From positions 174,501 to 238,500 of the forward strand of contig NZ_CP021646.1 in the NCBI RefSeq assembly GCF_002208135.1: a stretch of DNA of 64,000 nucleotides, read 5' to 3'. The notes below the pieces were generated by a model. That model was given only the letters and a program-made list of their open reading frames with translations, was not told where the DNA came from and made no database searches. Source of the stretch: Pseudoalteromonas piscicida (GTDB lineage: Bacteria > Pseudomonadota > Gammaproteobacteria > Enterobacterales > Alteromonadaceae). Positions within the stretch are counted from its first letter, which is position 1. Every line of letters starts with the position of its first letter. The position numbers were made by a program, and so were the translations under genes. Shown here piece by piece: positions 16,320-25,319 of the stretch.

Positions 16320-18462
16320 AGGCGGTTACTAACCACTTACTACCAACATCATCAAAGCTAACTTGAATGCGAGATTGAGCACCTGCACCTTCATAGTTAA
16401 GTACTGTGCCTGCACCAAATTTGGCATGGAGGACACGCTGGCCTAAATTAAAGCCGCTATCTTCAAAGGTCGCGTGACTGATTGATGGACTGAATCGACC
16501 CGAATTAGCCGGACGAGAAATTTGTGTTTTAATCCGGATTTCTTCCATACAATCTTCAGGAATTTCGCGTAAGAACCTTGAAGGGCTGTGGTGTTTTTCT
16601 TGGCCATACAAGCGGCGACTTTCTGCGTGACTAATATACAGCTTATCCATTGCACGCGTCATACCTACGTAGCACAAGCGGCGCTCTTCTTCCAAGCGAC
16701 CCGACTCTTCATTACTTTGCTGCGATGGGAACATGCCTTCTTCCACCCCAACCATAAAGACCAATGGAAACTCGAGACCTTTGGCTGAGTGCAGAGTCAT
16801 CATTTGTACTGCGTCTTCGTGTTCGTCTGCCTGACCTTCACCAGCCTCTAAAGAGGTATAGGCTAAAAAGCCTTGTAAAGGGGAAGTGAAATCTTCATCG
16901 ATAGGGAGCTCATACTGACCACAAGCACTGATTAATTCTTCCAAATTTTCCACTCGAGCGCGGCCTTTCTCGCCTTTCTCGGCCTGATACATTGCCATTA
17001 GACCTGACTGCTCGATGGCTGTCTGCGCTTGTTGTGCTAGCTCAAGCTCGGCAATTTTATCGTCGAGCTGTTCGACCAATTCAATAAATTTTGTCACCGC
17101 CGTGGCTGCTCGTCCCGCGAGATGTTTTTGCGCAAGCACAGCCTTAGCTGCATCCCAAAGTGAGAGTGACTCGTGACGTGCGCAATCGCGGATATGGCTT
17201 AATGTTTTATCACCAATACCACGCGTAGGCGTGTTTATCACACGCTCAAATGCTGCGTCGTCATTGCGATTGCTGATTATACGAAGGTAAGACAGGGCAT
17301 CTTTAATCTCTTGGCGCTCGAAGAAGCGCATACCGCCATAAATACGGTATTTTAACCCTTCTTGAAGTAGGGCTTCTTCTAACACCCGGGACTGTGCGTT
17401 GTTTCTGTAGAGTACGGCGCTGTCGCTAAGTGCATTGCCAGTCTGTAGCCAAGATTTAATTTTTCCAACCACAAAGCGTGCTTCATCAAGTTCATTAAAA
17501 GCGGCGTAAATTGAAATCGGCTCGCCTTGGTTACCGTCGGTCCAGAGACTTTTACCCATTCGTTCCGCGTTGTTTTCAATGAGCGCGTTGGATGCTTTTA
17601 GAATGGTTGCAGTAGAACGATAATTTTGTTCAAGGCGAATGGTTTCGGCGTTAAAGTCGTCCAGAAAACGTTTGATGTTTTCTATTTTTGCACCACGCCA
17701 GCCGTAAATACTTTGGTCGTCATCACCTACGATCATAATATTGTTGTCACTACCTGCTAGCAGGCGTAGCCATAAATATTGAATGCTGTTGGTATCTTGA
17801 AACTCGTCCACTAGCATATGGCGGAAGCGTTGTTGGTAGTGACGCAGTAAGGTAGGTTGTTGTTGCAATAGCTCGTAGCAGCGCAATAGAATCTCGGCGA
17901 AGTCAACAAGACCGGCCCTATCACAGGCATCTTGGTAAGCGCTGTACACGTTCAACATCAGCTGTTCATTGACATCGTATGCTTGAATATCTTTTGGTCT
18001 TAACCCTTCGTCTTTACGCGCGCTGATGTACCAGCTTAACTGCTTAGGTGGCCACTTTTTCTCGTCAATATTCATGGCTTTGAGCAAACGGCGGATCATT
18101 CGTTGCTGATCATCGCTATCTAGAATTTGAAACGATTCTGGTAATTTAGCTTCACGGTGGTGGGCGCGTAACATGCGGTGAGCAAGGCCATGGAAAGTAC
18201 CTATCCACATGCCACCAACAGGGCCATTGAGCGTCGCTTCAACACGAGCGCGCATTTCTTTGGCTGCTTTATTGGTAAAGGTTACCGCAAAAATACTAAA
18301 TGGAGAGGCGTGTTCAACCTGCATAAGCCAAGCAATACGATGAACGAGTACTCGTGTTTTCCCTGACCCCGCACCTGCGAGCACTAACATGTTTTGCAGA
18401 GGAGCGGCGACTGCATCGCGCTGTTTGTCGTTGAGGCCGTCGAGTAATTCTGATACGTCCAT
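16297..18462 (-). CDS. uvrD: DNA helicase II UvrD
   Basis: This is a superfamily 1A 3'-5' helicase for nucleotide-excision and mismatch repair. Visible motifs are AGAGSGKTRVL (I), FAVTFTNKAAKEM (Ia), VDEFQDTN (II), GDDDQSIYGWRGA (III), LEQNYRS (IV), TLHSAKGLEF (V) and the C-terminal UvrD tail that begins near FNLGQRVLHAKFG. The start was moved to 18462 because the product then begins MDVSELLDGLNDKQRDAV, in register with E. coli UvrD; the upstream in-frame ATG at 18492 adds ten unrelated residues. The promoter at 18583-18619 carries a LexA-like box. Confidence 0.96.
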   Translation of the reverse strand: MDVSELLDGLNDKQRDAVAAPLQNMLVLAGAGSGKTRVLVHRIAWLMQVEHASPFSIFAVTFTNKAAKEMRARVEATLNGPVGGMWIGTFHGLAHRMLRAHHREAKLPESFQILDSDDQQRMIRRLLKAMNIDEKKWPPKQLSWYISARKDEGLRPKDIQAYDVNEQLMLNVYSAYQDACDRAGLVDFAEILLRCYELLQQQPTLLRHYQQRFRHMLVDEFQDTNSIQYLWLRLLAGSDNNIMIVGDDDQSIYGWRGAKIENIKRFLDDFNAETIRLEQNYRSTATILKASNALIENNAERMGKSLWTDGNQGEPISIYAAFNELDEARFVVGKIKSWLQTGNALSDSAVLYRNNAQSRVLEEALLQEGLKYRIYGGMRFFERQEIKDALSYLRIISNRNDDAAFERVINTPTRGIGDKTLSHIRDCARHESLSLWDAAKAVLAQKHLAGRAATAVTKFIELVEQLDDKIAELELAQQAQTAIEQSGLMAMYQAEKGEKGRARVENLEELISACGQYELPIDEDFTSPLQGFLAYTSLEAGEGQADEHEDAVQMMTLHSAKGLEFPLVFMVGVEEGMFPSQQSNEESGRLEEERRLCYVGMTRAMDKLYISHAESRRLYGQEKHHSPSRFLREIPEDCMEEIRIKTQISRPANSGRFSPSISHATFEDSGFNLGQRVLHAKFGAGTVLNYEGAGAQSRIQVSFDDVGSKWLVTAYARLQVL

Positions 18463-18582
18463 TGCTTTGCCTATTTGCTCAAATGATGGCAAGTATACCG
18501 AGTCGCTGCCGTAAATCCCAGCATATCGCGAAGCAAACCCAATAGAGTAAAGGTAACATTATGATTTATAAAGAAACATGGG

Positions 18583-18619
18583 CTGGTTTTTTATACAGTG
18601 TTTGTATTTATTTTTGCAA
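18583..18619 (-). promoter_or_regulatory. uvrD promoter with LexA (SOS) box
   Basis: On the minus strand TTGCAA (18619-18614), an 18-bp spacer and TATAAA (18595-18590) form a sigma-70 promoter. The -10 is covered by CTGTATAAAAAACCAG (18598-18583), which matches the CTGT-N8-ACAG SOS box except for one base. uvrD is an SOS gene in E. coli, which supports the call. Confidence 0.65.
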
Positions 18620-19552
18620 AACGTCCTTTAACCGATTTTGTACCTCTGTTACCAATAAATCGGGCTGGAACTTTGATAGAAACGCATTACAACCTACTTT
18701 TTCGACCATGGCGTTATTAAAGCTGCCACTGAGTGAGGTGTTGAGAATGACATAAAGGTCTTTCAGGCGACTGTCATTGCGAATTTCATAGGTGAGCCGA
18801 TAACCATCCATAACTGGCATTTCGGCATCGGTGATCACCGCAAGTAATTCTTTTTGTACGTCGATACCTTCGTCAGCCCAGTGCTTTAGCACATTGAGCG
18901 CCTCTTGACCGTCAGTCGCTGGGATGATTTCTATGCCCAATTGGGCCAAGGTATCGGCAACTTGACGCCGTGCGGTCGGCGAATCATCGGCATGTAGAAT
19001 TTTACGGCCATGAAACTCATTGATGATATCTTTATCCAGAATGTCTTGCGGGATCTCAACTTTGTACTCAACGATTTCGGCAAGTACCTTTTCCACATCG
19101 ATGATTTCAACGATGTGCTCAGCGCCGTCACGTTTGATTTTAGTCAGTGCGGTGAGGTAGTGATTGCGGCCAACTGACTTAGGGGTTGGCATAATATCTG
19201 ACCAAGTAGTATTGACGATTTGGTCAACCTTACCTACTAAGAAGGCCTGCACTGAGCGGTTGTATTCTGTAATAACTAAGTTACAGTCTTTGTCCCGTTC
19301 ACATGGCGGCATGCATATCGCTTGTCGTAAATCGATAACCGGAATAGACTCGCCACGAATATTGGTTACGCCACACACTTTAGGATGTGCATTGGGCATT
19401 TTGTTGAGATGAGGGAGCTTAACCACTTCTTTTACCTTGAAGACGTTGAGCGCAAAAAAGTGACGGCTATGAAGATGAAACAATAGCAACTCAAGGCGGT
19501 TTTCACCCACCAGTTGTGTGCGTTGATCTACTGAGGCCAATACGCCAGCCAT
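18608..19552 (-). CDS. cheV: Chemotaxis coupling protein CheV
   Basis: The 314-residue protein joins a CheW domain (about residues 15-165) to a receiver domain (about 180-310) with the acidic pair in HADDSPTARRQ, phospho-acceptor Asp in VITDAEMPVMDGY, and a Ser/Thr position in LNTSLSGS in place of the usual Thr-Ser region. It couples receptors to CheA and tunes signalling by phosphorylation. The ATG is preceded by GAGGGG. The gene is separate from any che operon, as is common for cheV. Confidence 0.92.
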   Translation of the reverse strand: MAGVLASVDQRTQLVGENRLELLLFHLHSRHFFALNVFKVKEVVKLPHLNKMPNAHPKVCGVTNIRGESIPVIDLRQAICMPPCERDKDCNLVITEYNRSVQAFLVGKVDQIVNTTWSDIMPTPKSVGRNHYLTALTKIKRDGAEHIVEIIDVEKVLAEIVEYKVEIPQDILDKDIINEFHGRKILHADDSPTARRQVADTLAQLGIEIIPATDGQEALNVLKHWADEGIDVQKELLAVITDAEMPVMDGYRLTYEIRNDSRLKDLYVILNTSLSGSFNNAMVEKVGCNAFLSKFQPDLLVTEVQNRLKDVLQK

Positions 19553-19674
19553 GTTAACCCCTCATTACTTCTTGTAACCTTTTATAAGACTATATCAAAG
19601 AAGTCGATATGTCGTGTTGTTTTTTGGCTAAAATCTGCAGTAAGGTAGCAGTATGTATTTGATAGGGAAGCAAT

Positions 19675-20754
19675 ATGCCTATAATTTTTAAGCGTTTAGT
19701 TGTTTTGATGCGGGCTCATGTGGATAAGGCCAGCTGGCAACTGTTATTCATGGCAACACTCATTCATATGTCGGTGACTTGGGGGTTATTATGGCTCAGC
19801 AATGAATCGGCGTTATTGCCACTGAGCACGTTCTTTTATTACTACGTAGTGACGACTTCAACAGTTGGCTACGGAGACTTTAGTGCAACAACGGATTTTG
19901 GACGTTTAGTCGTTGCTATAATACAGATCCCATTTGGCCTTGCGCTATTTGGTGTGTTATTGGGAAAAGCTGGACAATTTGTGACGTATTGGGTGAGAAG
20001 AGGCATGACAGGGGAAAAAGACTTTGCACATTTGCAAAACCACATCGTAATTTTTGGTTGGCATGATGTGAGAACGAAAAAAATGGTGGACTATATTTTA
20101 GGTGACAATAAACGCGAAGATAGAAAAATCGTATTGGCCGTCACTGAGGCCATGGAGCATCCGCTGTTGAGTTATCCGGAAGTCGCATTTGCGCGTTTAA
20201 CCAGCTTTACTGATGACGAACAGTTAAGTCGGATTAACATCGAGCGGGCTGACAAAATCATCATCGATGGTGATGATGATAACCAGACATTTACCACCGC
20301 GCTAAAGCTTAGCCGAGTAGTAAAACCCGAAGCGCATATTAGCGCGCATTTCTTGGACGATAGCAAAGCACTCCTTTTAAGAGATCATTGTAAAAATGTT
20401 GAATGCTCAGCATCGATGTCTGCGGAAATCTTAGTGCGAGCAATGCAAGACCCAGGCTCAAGCCGAGTACAAGAGGAGTTGCTGTCGACGCTACACGGCG
20501 ATACGCAGTTTAGCTTAGCCTTACCAGCGGAGGTGGGCTGTTTAACCTTTGGTGATATTTTTGGTTATTTTAAACAGCATCACGATGCGACTTTACTCGG
20601 TATTGCGCACGATATAAATGCGCTAGACATGGATCTAAACCCTCCTTTGGATTACAACATCACAGGGGGAGATATTTTGCACTATATTGCACCGCAACGG
20701 GTGCTTGCATCAGAGGTTGACTGGTCATCACTATGTTCGAAGAACTCTTCTTGA
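19675..20754 (+). CDS. Potassium channel with C-terminal RCK/TrkA-N domain
   Basis: The 359-residue protein has two membrane helices (about 20-42 and 75-97) flanking a pore loop with the selectivity filter TVGYGD (near residue 62). A cytosolic RCK domain begins at HIVIFGWHD (near 122) with a Rossmann-like fold; the last ~80 residues resemble an RCK_C-type lobe. This is the MthK-like two-helix architecture, which assembles as a tetramer. The usual RCK GxGxxG is poorly kept (FGWHDV), so nucleotide binding is uncertain. ATG follows AGGGAAG. The next gene overlaps by 22 bp. Confidence 0.9.
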   Translation: MPIIFKRLVVLMRAHVDKASWQLLFMATLIHMSVTWGLLWLSNESALLPLSTFFYYYVVTTSTVGYGDFSATTDFGRLVVAIIQIPFGLALFGVLLGKAGQFVTYWVRRGMTGEKDFAHLQNHIVIFGWHDVRTKKMVDYILGDNKREDRKIVLAVTEAMEHPLLSYPEVAFARLTSFTDDEQLSRINIERADKIIIDGDDDNQTFTTALKLSRVVKPEAHISAHFLDDSKALLLRDHCKNVECSASMSAEILVRAMQDPGSSRVQEELLSTLHGDTQFSLALPAEVGCLTFGDIFGYFKQHHDATLLGIAHDINALDMDLNPPLDYNITGGDILHYIAPQRVLASEVDWSSLCSKNSS

Positions 20755-20936
20755 TGATTGCTGTTGTCTGCGCTTACTTACTTCCTGTGGCTTTAGTTGC
20801 AGGAAGCAAGCGCAGCAAAGGACATGAAAAAAACGGCTGGTTGATAGGAACGCTACTCTTTTCTTGGGTTGCTTTGCTGCTGTACATCAGCATTGTGCCT
20901 AAACAAGGGCGACAAAAAGGCAAAGCAAAACGTTAG
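20733..20936 (+). CDS. Small two-helix membrane protein, unknown function
   Basis: The 67-residue product has hydrophobic helices at about 5-24 and 36-55 joined by a polar loop (GSKRSKGHEKNG) and ends in a lysine-rich tail. It starts 22 bp inside the end of the channel gene in another frame, which suggests translational coupling and a possible accessory role for the channel (inference). Its stop codon overlaps the end of the convergent EVE gene by three bases. Confidence 0.65.
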   Translation: MFEELFLMIAVVCAYLLPVALVAGSKRSKGHEKNGWLIGTLLFSWVALLLYISIVPKQGRQKGKAKR

Positions 20937-21393
20937 CTTTGCCCCGACATCTCTAAAATAACCTGCCACTCGGGTTCGATGATGGGCATGATGGATAATC
21001 GCCCCCTTTTTTTAGAGCCAGTTCGGTGAGCGCAGTGTTGGCTTTTATCGCTTGCAGGGTCACCGGGCGTAGGTGCTGCTCGTATGCTAGAGTGACGCCT
21101 ACCCAGCGAGGGTTATCGGTGCTTGATTTGGCATCATAATAATCACTACTTAAGTCAAATTGGTGTGGATCTGGCTCTGCGGCTTTTACCACTTTAGCAA
21201 CGCCTACGACCGCAGGTACTTTACAGCTTGAATGGTAAATAAACACCGAGTCACCAACCTTAACCTCGTCGCGCAGAAAGTTTCTCGCTTGATAATTACG
21301 AATTCCCTCCCAAAAAGTTTGCTGCTCAGGCGCGTTTTTTAAGTCATCAATGGAAAATGCATCGGGTTCTGTTTTAAACAGCCAATAAGCCAT
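20933..21393 (-). pseudogene. EVE-domain protein, apparently frameshifted near its C terminus
   Basis: EVE (PUA-like) proteins of about 150 residues bind modified bases in nucleic acids. The first ~130 residues are normal (MAYWLFKTEPDAFSI, WEGIRNYQARNF, HSSCKVPAVVGVA). The uninterrupted frame then runs into an unrelated tail and stops at 20953. Adding one G to the G5 tract at 21002-21006 restores the expected ending LKKGGRLSIMPIIEPEWQ and a natural stop at 20933-20935, giving 153 residues. The break is therefore one missing base, either real or an assembly error. Confidence 0.75.
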
Positions 21394-21546
21394 ATGGGTT
21401 AGTCCAATAGTTTGAGTTATGATGTATTATACTCATTTGAGCAATGTACTTGGTTTGCTACCAGTCCGTGTCTTACTTGGATTTGGTAAAAGTATTATCT
21501 CATTATAACGACTATCGCCAGTTCTACTAGACGTTCGGAGTGCAGC

Positions 21547-22404
21547 ATGAGTCAAGTGTTACAAAATCTGTTGGATTTACTCAGCCTTGAAGAAATTGAG
21601 CAAGGGATATATCGAGGTCAAAGCCAAGACCTTGGCTTTCCTCAAGTGTTTGGCGGTCAGGTGATGGGGCAGGCGTTGTCTGCAGCAAAATATACCTTGC
21701 CGGAAGGGCGCTTTGTTAACTCGCTGCACTCTTACTTTTTGCGTCCTGGTGACGCGAGCAAGCCCATTGTCTACGATGTCGAAAACATTCGTGATGGTCG
21801 CAGTTTTAGCACTCGTAGGATCAGTGCTATTCAATATGGTAAGCCTATATTTTACATGACTGCCTCTTTCCAAGGGGATGAGCCAGGGGTTTCCCATCAA
21901 TCTTTGATGCCGGATGTGCCAGAGCCTGAAACGTTAAAGTCATCACTCCACTTTTATCAAGAACATGCAGACCTCATTCCTGAGTCTCTTCGAGCTAAAT
22001 TTACGCAAGAAATGCCGCTGGATATGCGTCCTGTAAACTTTCAAAATCCATTCAAACCCAAAAAGCAGGACCCGGTGAGAAATGTTTGGTTTAAAGCCAA
22101 TGGTGGCATGCCGGACGACAGAAGGATCCACAACTATTTGCTGGCTTATGCCTCTGATTTTGAATTTTTACCAACAGCACTACAACCACATGGTTTGTCG
22201 TTTATGCAGTCGAATATGCAAGTCGCGACAATAGACCATGCGATGTGGTTCCATCGTCCGTTTAGAATGGATGATTGGATTTTATATAGTGTTGATAGCC
22301 CGAGCGCATCTAATGGCCGAGGTCTAGTGCGTGGTCAATTTTTCAACCGCCAAGGTGAGTTAGTTGCATCGACTATTCAAGAAGGCGTGATGCGGCAACG
22401 CTAA
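21547..22404 (+). CDS. tesB: Acyl-CoA thioesterase II
   Basis: This 285-residue double hot-dog thioesterase hydrolyses medium- and long-chain acyl-CoA. The N terminus ([20 protein letters not shown]) and [12 protein letters not shown] closely follow E. coli TesB, as do [10 protein letters not shown] and the C-terminal catalytic-region segment [14 protein letters not shown]. Length equals the family norm (about 286). ATG is preceded by GGAG at a good distance. It is monocistronic. Confidence 0.95.
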   Translation: MSQVLQNLLDLLSLEEIEQGIYRGQSQDLGFPQVFGGQVMGQALSAAKYTLPEGRFVNSLHSYFLRPGDASKPIVYDVENIRDGRSFSTRRISAIQYGKPIFYMTASFQGDEPGVSHQSLMPDVPEPETLKSSLHFYQEHADLIPESLRAKFTQEMPLDMRPVNFQNPFKPKKQDPVRNVWFKANGGMPDDRRIHNYLLAYASDFEFLPTALQPHGLSFMQSNMQVATIDHAMWFHRPFRMDDWILYSVDSPSASNGRGLVRGQFFNRQGELVASTIQEGVMRQR

Positions 22405-22739
22405 TTTGTTGGAAAGTGTATGGTGTTTTTCTAACCGTAATCTCGCTTGGTGCTTTGTGCAGCACTAAGCAAGTCACAAACTTATAAACTCATAACTGTT
22501 TGTTGATAAAAGGATTGTAGGTTTTTTGATGGCCGTCTATAAAGTCGCCTGTACTACTTTTTCCGGTGCTGTGCTCGGTTTGATTTTGCACTATCTTTAA
22601 AATTCTAACTGGATGTAGCCTTATCGCATTCTTCCCAAACAAAAATTAACACTAAAGTCAGCTAAATTTATCTACATTATTAGTCACAAAACGAATCGTC
22701 GCGTCACAGACAGACGCATATGACTCTAGGAGAATGATA
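22405..22739. other. Intergenic region between tesB and the lipoprotein operon
   Basis: This 335-bp gap has no tRNA or hairpin terminator that I can see. It contains one possible very short ORF (22529-22600) and a weak sigma-70 promoter candidate for the lipoprotein operon, TTAACA, a 17-bp spacer and TATCTA, about 80 bp before the CsgG-like gene. The ribosome-binding site AGGAG is at 22728-22732. Confidence 0.4.
22529..22600 (+). CDS. Possible 23-residue hydrophobic micropeptide
   Basis: An ATG at 22529 with AGG 7 bases upstream opens a frame for MAVYKVACTTFSGAVLGLIL followed by three residues and a stop. The peptide is hydrophobic enough to be one membrane helix. There is no clear dedicated promoter, and short ORFs occur by chance, so support is weak. 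Confidence 0.2.
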   Translation: MAVYKVACTTFSGAVLGLILHYL

Positions 22740-23408
22740 ATGAATAAACCGCTCGCCACAGTAATTGCATTGACGTTTGTCGGATTAGCCGCGGGTTGCG
22801 CAACGGAAGCATCAAGAACGGTAGAAGCGCCAAAAGTGGCCTCATATAATCAGGCTTACAATGGACCAAAAAGTCAGTTAGCGGTTGGTAAATTGCAAAA
22901 CCGTTCAGCTTTTCACAATGGTGTATTTAGTTCAGGACCCGACCGCTTGGGCTCTCAGGCAAAAACTATCCTGACCACCCATTTACAGCAGAGTAATCGC
23001 TTTATTGTTTTAGATAGAGAAAACATGACAGAGATCGCCCAAGAAGCTGGATTTGCAGGCGCAAAACAAAGTATTAAAGGCGCTAACTTTGTTATCACTG
23101 GAGATGTTTCCGAGTTTGGTAGAAAAGAAGTCGGTGATAAACAATTATTCGGCATTTTAGGTAAAGGAAAATCGCAAATTGCTTACGCTAAGGTAAATCT
23201 GAATATCGTTGATGTAACCAGTTCAGAAGTCGTTTACTCAGTGCAAGGTGCTGGTGAATACAGCTTATCCAATCGCGAAGTGATTGGCTTTGGCGGCACT
23301 GCGGGGTATGACTCAACGCTAAACGGCAAGGTACTGGATTTAGCCATTCGCGAGGCCGTCAATAACTTGGTTGGCGGTATTGAGAAAGGCGACTGGAAGC
23401 CATTATAG
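22740..23408 (+). CDS. CsgG-family lipoprotein
   Basis: The product is a lipoprotein (signal peptide with lipobox LAAGC) of about 222 residues. The body, from QLAVGKLQNRSAF through RFIVLDRENMTEI and VITGDVSEFGRKEVG, is the CsgG/HfaB fold, related to curli-secretion channels. I chose the ATG at 22740: AGGAG lies 7 bases upstream, against 1 base for the ATG at 22734. It heads a three-gene lipoprotein operon with DUF4810 and DUF799 members. No curli genes (csgA/B/E/F) are present, so it is probably not the curli channel. Confidence 0.85.
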   Translation: MNKPLATVIALTFVGLAAGCATEASRTVEAPKVASYNQAYNGPKSQLAVGKLQNRSAFHNGVFSSGPDRLGSQAKTILTTHLQQSNRFIVLDRENMTEIAQEAGFAGAKQSIKGANFVITGDVSEFGRKEVGDKQLFGILGKGKSQIAYAKVNLNIVDVTSSEVVYSVQGAGEYSLSNREVIGFGGTAGYDSTLNGKVLDLAIREAVNNLVGGIEKGDWKPL

Positions 23409-23442
23409 ACAATCCCACAGCTAATCTAACCTCAGGTAAATT

Positions 23443-23787
23443 ATGAAGCAAACGATATTTGTGGCGACTTTACTATTGATATTGTCTGGGTGTCAGAGTA
23501 CGACACCGCAATATTATTATGGTTCTTACGAACGTAACCTCTATGAGTTTTTTCGAGGTGATGGGCAGTCTCTTGAACAGCAGATCAGTCAGTTAGAGTC
23601 AAGCATAGCGAGGGCCGAAGTAAAGCAGATCAGTCCAGCACCAGGCATGTATGCACATCTCGGTTACTTATACTTGATGCAAGGAGATGACAGCAAAGGG
23701 CTTGCTTATTTTGAACAGGAAAAACAACGGTATCCTGAGTCTCGACAATATATCGACTTTTTACTAAAAAATGCGCAGGGAGAATAA
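23443..23787 (+). CDS. DUF4810 lipoprotein
   Basis: This 114-residue lipoprotein has the lipobox ILSGC, a tyrosine-rich start to the mature part (YYYGSYERNLYEFF), a short coiled-coil stretch and a TPR-like final segment (MYAHLGYLYLMQGD). These are the features of the DUF4810 family, which typically sits between CsgG-like and DUF799 genes, as here. It lies 34 bp after the CsgG-like gene and 1 bp before the next ORF. The function is unknown. Confidence 0.85.
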   Translation: MKQTIFVATLLLILSGCQSTTPQYYYGSYERNLYEFFRGDGQSLEQQISQLESSIARAEVKQISPAPGMYAHLGYLYLMQGDDSKGLAYFEQEKQRYPESRQYIDFLLKNAQGE

Positions 23788-23788
23788 G

Positions 23789-24445
23789 ATGACATGGATT
23801 AAAGCGAGCTTGGTGCTTTTGACTTTGGCCTTATTGAATGGCTGTGCGACGGCACCTAAACAGGATTATAGCGCTTTTATTCAAAGTGACCCTAAGTCGA
23901 TACTGGTGTTACCGCCTATCAATAATTCCAATGAAGTTGTTGCGCCTTTTGGGGTAATGGCGACAGTAGTGAAGCCACTTGCCGACTCTGGCTATTATGT
24001 TTTTCCAGTATCTTTGGTTAATGAGACTTTTAAAAATAACGGCTTAACTGTGGCGCATGATGTTCACAGTGTCGCGATAGACAAGCTCTATGAAATCTTT
24101 GCTGCGGACGCCGCCTTATACATTGAGATTCAAGATTATGGTACGTCATACGTTGTATTAGATAGTGACACTACCGTCGCGCTATCGGCAAGGTTGGTTG
24201 ATTTAAAAACTGGCCAAGTAATTTGGCGTGGTAAGTCAAAAGCGTCAAGTAGTGAAGACAGAGATGACCATGATAGCAGTTTGGCTGGCGCATTGATTGG
24301 CGCGGTACTAAATCAGGTGATTGAAAGCACCTCCGATAAAGGGTTTGAGGTATCACAGCAAGCATCACAGAGGTTATTATCTGCGGACTCAAGCAATGGT
24401 TTGCTTTATGGCTTTCGTTCTCCTAAGTATGGGCATCCGAAGTGA
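23789..24445 (+). CDS. DUF799 (GNA1162-type) lipoprotein
   Basis: This roughly 218-residue lipoprotein has the lipobox LLNGC and mature sequence SILVLPPINNSNEV, the hallmark of DUF799/GNA1162 lipoproteins, which adopt a TolB-N-like fold. The ATG at 23789 has GGGAG 6 bases upstream; an ATG at 23771 inside the previous gene is poorer. It is the last gene of the three-lipoprotein operon and ends 4 bp from the convergent gene at 24450. A joint role at the outer membrane, such as pore or envelope transport, is inferred from the operon. Confidence 0.85.
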   Translation: MTWIKASLVLLTLALLNGCATAPKQDYSAFIQSDPKSILVLPPINNSNEVVAPFGVMATVVKPLADSGYYVFPVSLVNETFKNNGLTVAHDVHSVAIDKLYEIFAADAALYIEIQDYGTSYVVLDSDTTVALSARLVDLKTGQVIWRGKSKASSSEDRDDHDSSLAGALIGAVLNQVIESTSDKGFEVSQQASQRLLSADSSNGLLYGFRSPKYGHPK

Positions 24446-24449
24446 GCCC

Positions 24450-25235
24450 CTAATCCCAGTAGTAATTGAATTGCAATGAAAGTCGGGATGTTTCTGCATA
24501 GTCCCAACCAAATCTTACATCGGATTGAGGCGAAAGCTGGTTTGAGAGCTCAAGTTTGATATGTGTTGCGTGATGAGTATTTTTCGCGATGGAGGTTCTG
24601 AATGCAAAAGAATTATTTAGCCTTGAAAGTAAGCCAACTTCAATGCCAGGGCTGAGATAGTAATTGTTACTTATAGAAAAAGTTTCTATTGTTGCGAAAG
24701 CAAATGTGATGCTGCTAGCATTTAGCAGGTGGGCGTAGCCTGCAGCAATATTTAATCCAAAAAAAGCGTAATCATTACAATAAGCCTGCTGCTTTTCATA
24801 GCCTAAGCGTAGGCGCCAAGCCCAGTTTTGGTTATCAAACCCTTTTGCATAGCTTGGATTAAAAGACTCTAAATCCAGCACGTCAAACTTGTAAATATCA
24901 ATGTCGTTATCAGCTAGCGCAAGTTCTACATCCAGCATTTCTAAGTTTGAAAATTTAACTCTAGCGGTGTCTGGAGAAAGCGAATCAAAATACGTCAATC
25001 TAAAGCCAAACCTCGCGGTATATTCGGAATCGGGCTGTGACTGAACGGCTAGGCTTACTTTCGATGGTTTTGTTGCCAAGTGTGGTGCTTTGTCACTTGG
25101 TGTTATAGCCAAGAGAGATTTCGCCTTACTGATGCCTGCTGGTAGCTTTATTCGTTCTTTTAGCAGTACACCTTTAAACTCACTGTTACACGTCTCGTCT
25201 CTTTCTAAGGTAAGTTGCAGCTGTATAAAGCTCAT
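24450..25235 (-). CDS. Fragment resembling the C-terminal barrel of DUF4105 (Lnb-type) outer-membrane proteins
   Basis: The 261-residue ORF lacks a signal peptide yet ends as an outer-membrane barrel should (SRLSLQFNYYWD). Segments such as LTYFDSLSPDTA, FSNLEMLDVELALADND and WAWRLRLGYEKQ resemble the C-terminal barrel of DUF4105 proteins, whose N-terminal half (about 300 residues including the periplasmic domain) is absent. The frame is open only to about 25270, and there is no good ribosome-binding site at the ATG. I infer a 5'-truncated remnant, probably non-functional; homology is from memory of the family, not an alignment. Confidence 0.45.
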   Translation of the reverse strand: MSFIQLQLTLERDETCNSEFKGVLLKERIKLPAGISKAKSLLAITPSDKAPHLATKPSKVSLAVQSQPDSEYTARFGFRLTYFDSLSPDTARVKFSNLEMLDVELALADNDIDIYKFDVLDLESFNPSYAKGFDNQNWAWRLRLGYEKQQAYCNDYAFFGLNIAAGYAHLLNASSITFAFATIETFSISNNYYLSPGIEVGLLSRLNNSFAFRTSIAKNTHHATHIKLELSNQLSPQSDVRFGWDYAETSRLSLQFNYYWD

Positions 25236-25319
25236 ACCTGTAAGTTTGTGTAAATGCCTCAGGCGGCTTTAGGCTACTGCTGCTATATTCATTAGACTTT
25301 GGTTGACAGGTGATCCCCC

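Noticed and set aside
22734..23408. CsgG-like gene as part of a curli secretion system
   Set aside because: No csgA/B/E/F-like genes in the window; the partner genes are DUF4810 and DUF799 lipoproteins.
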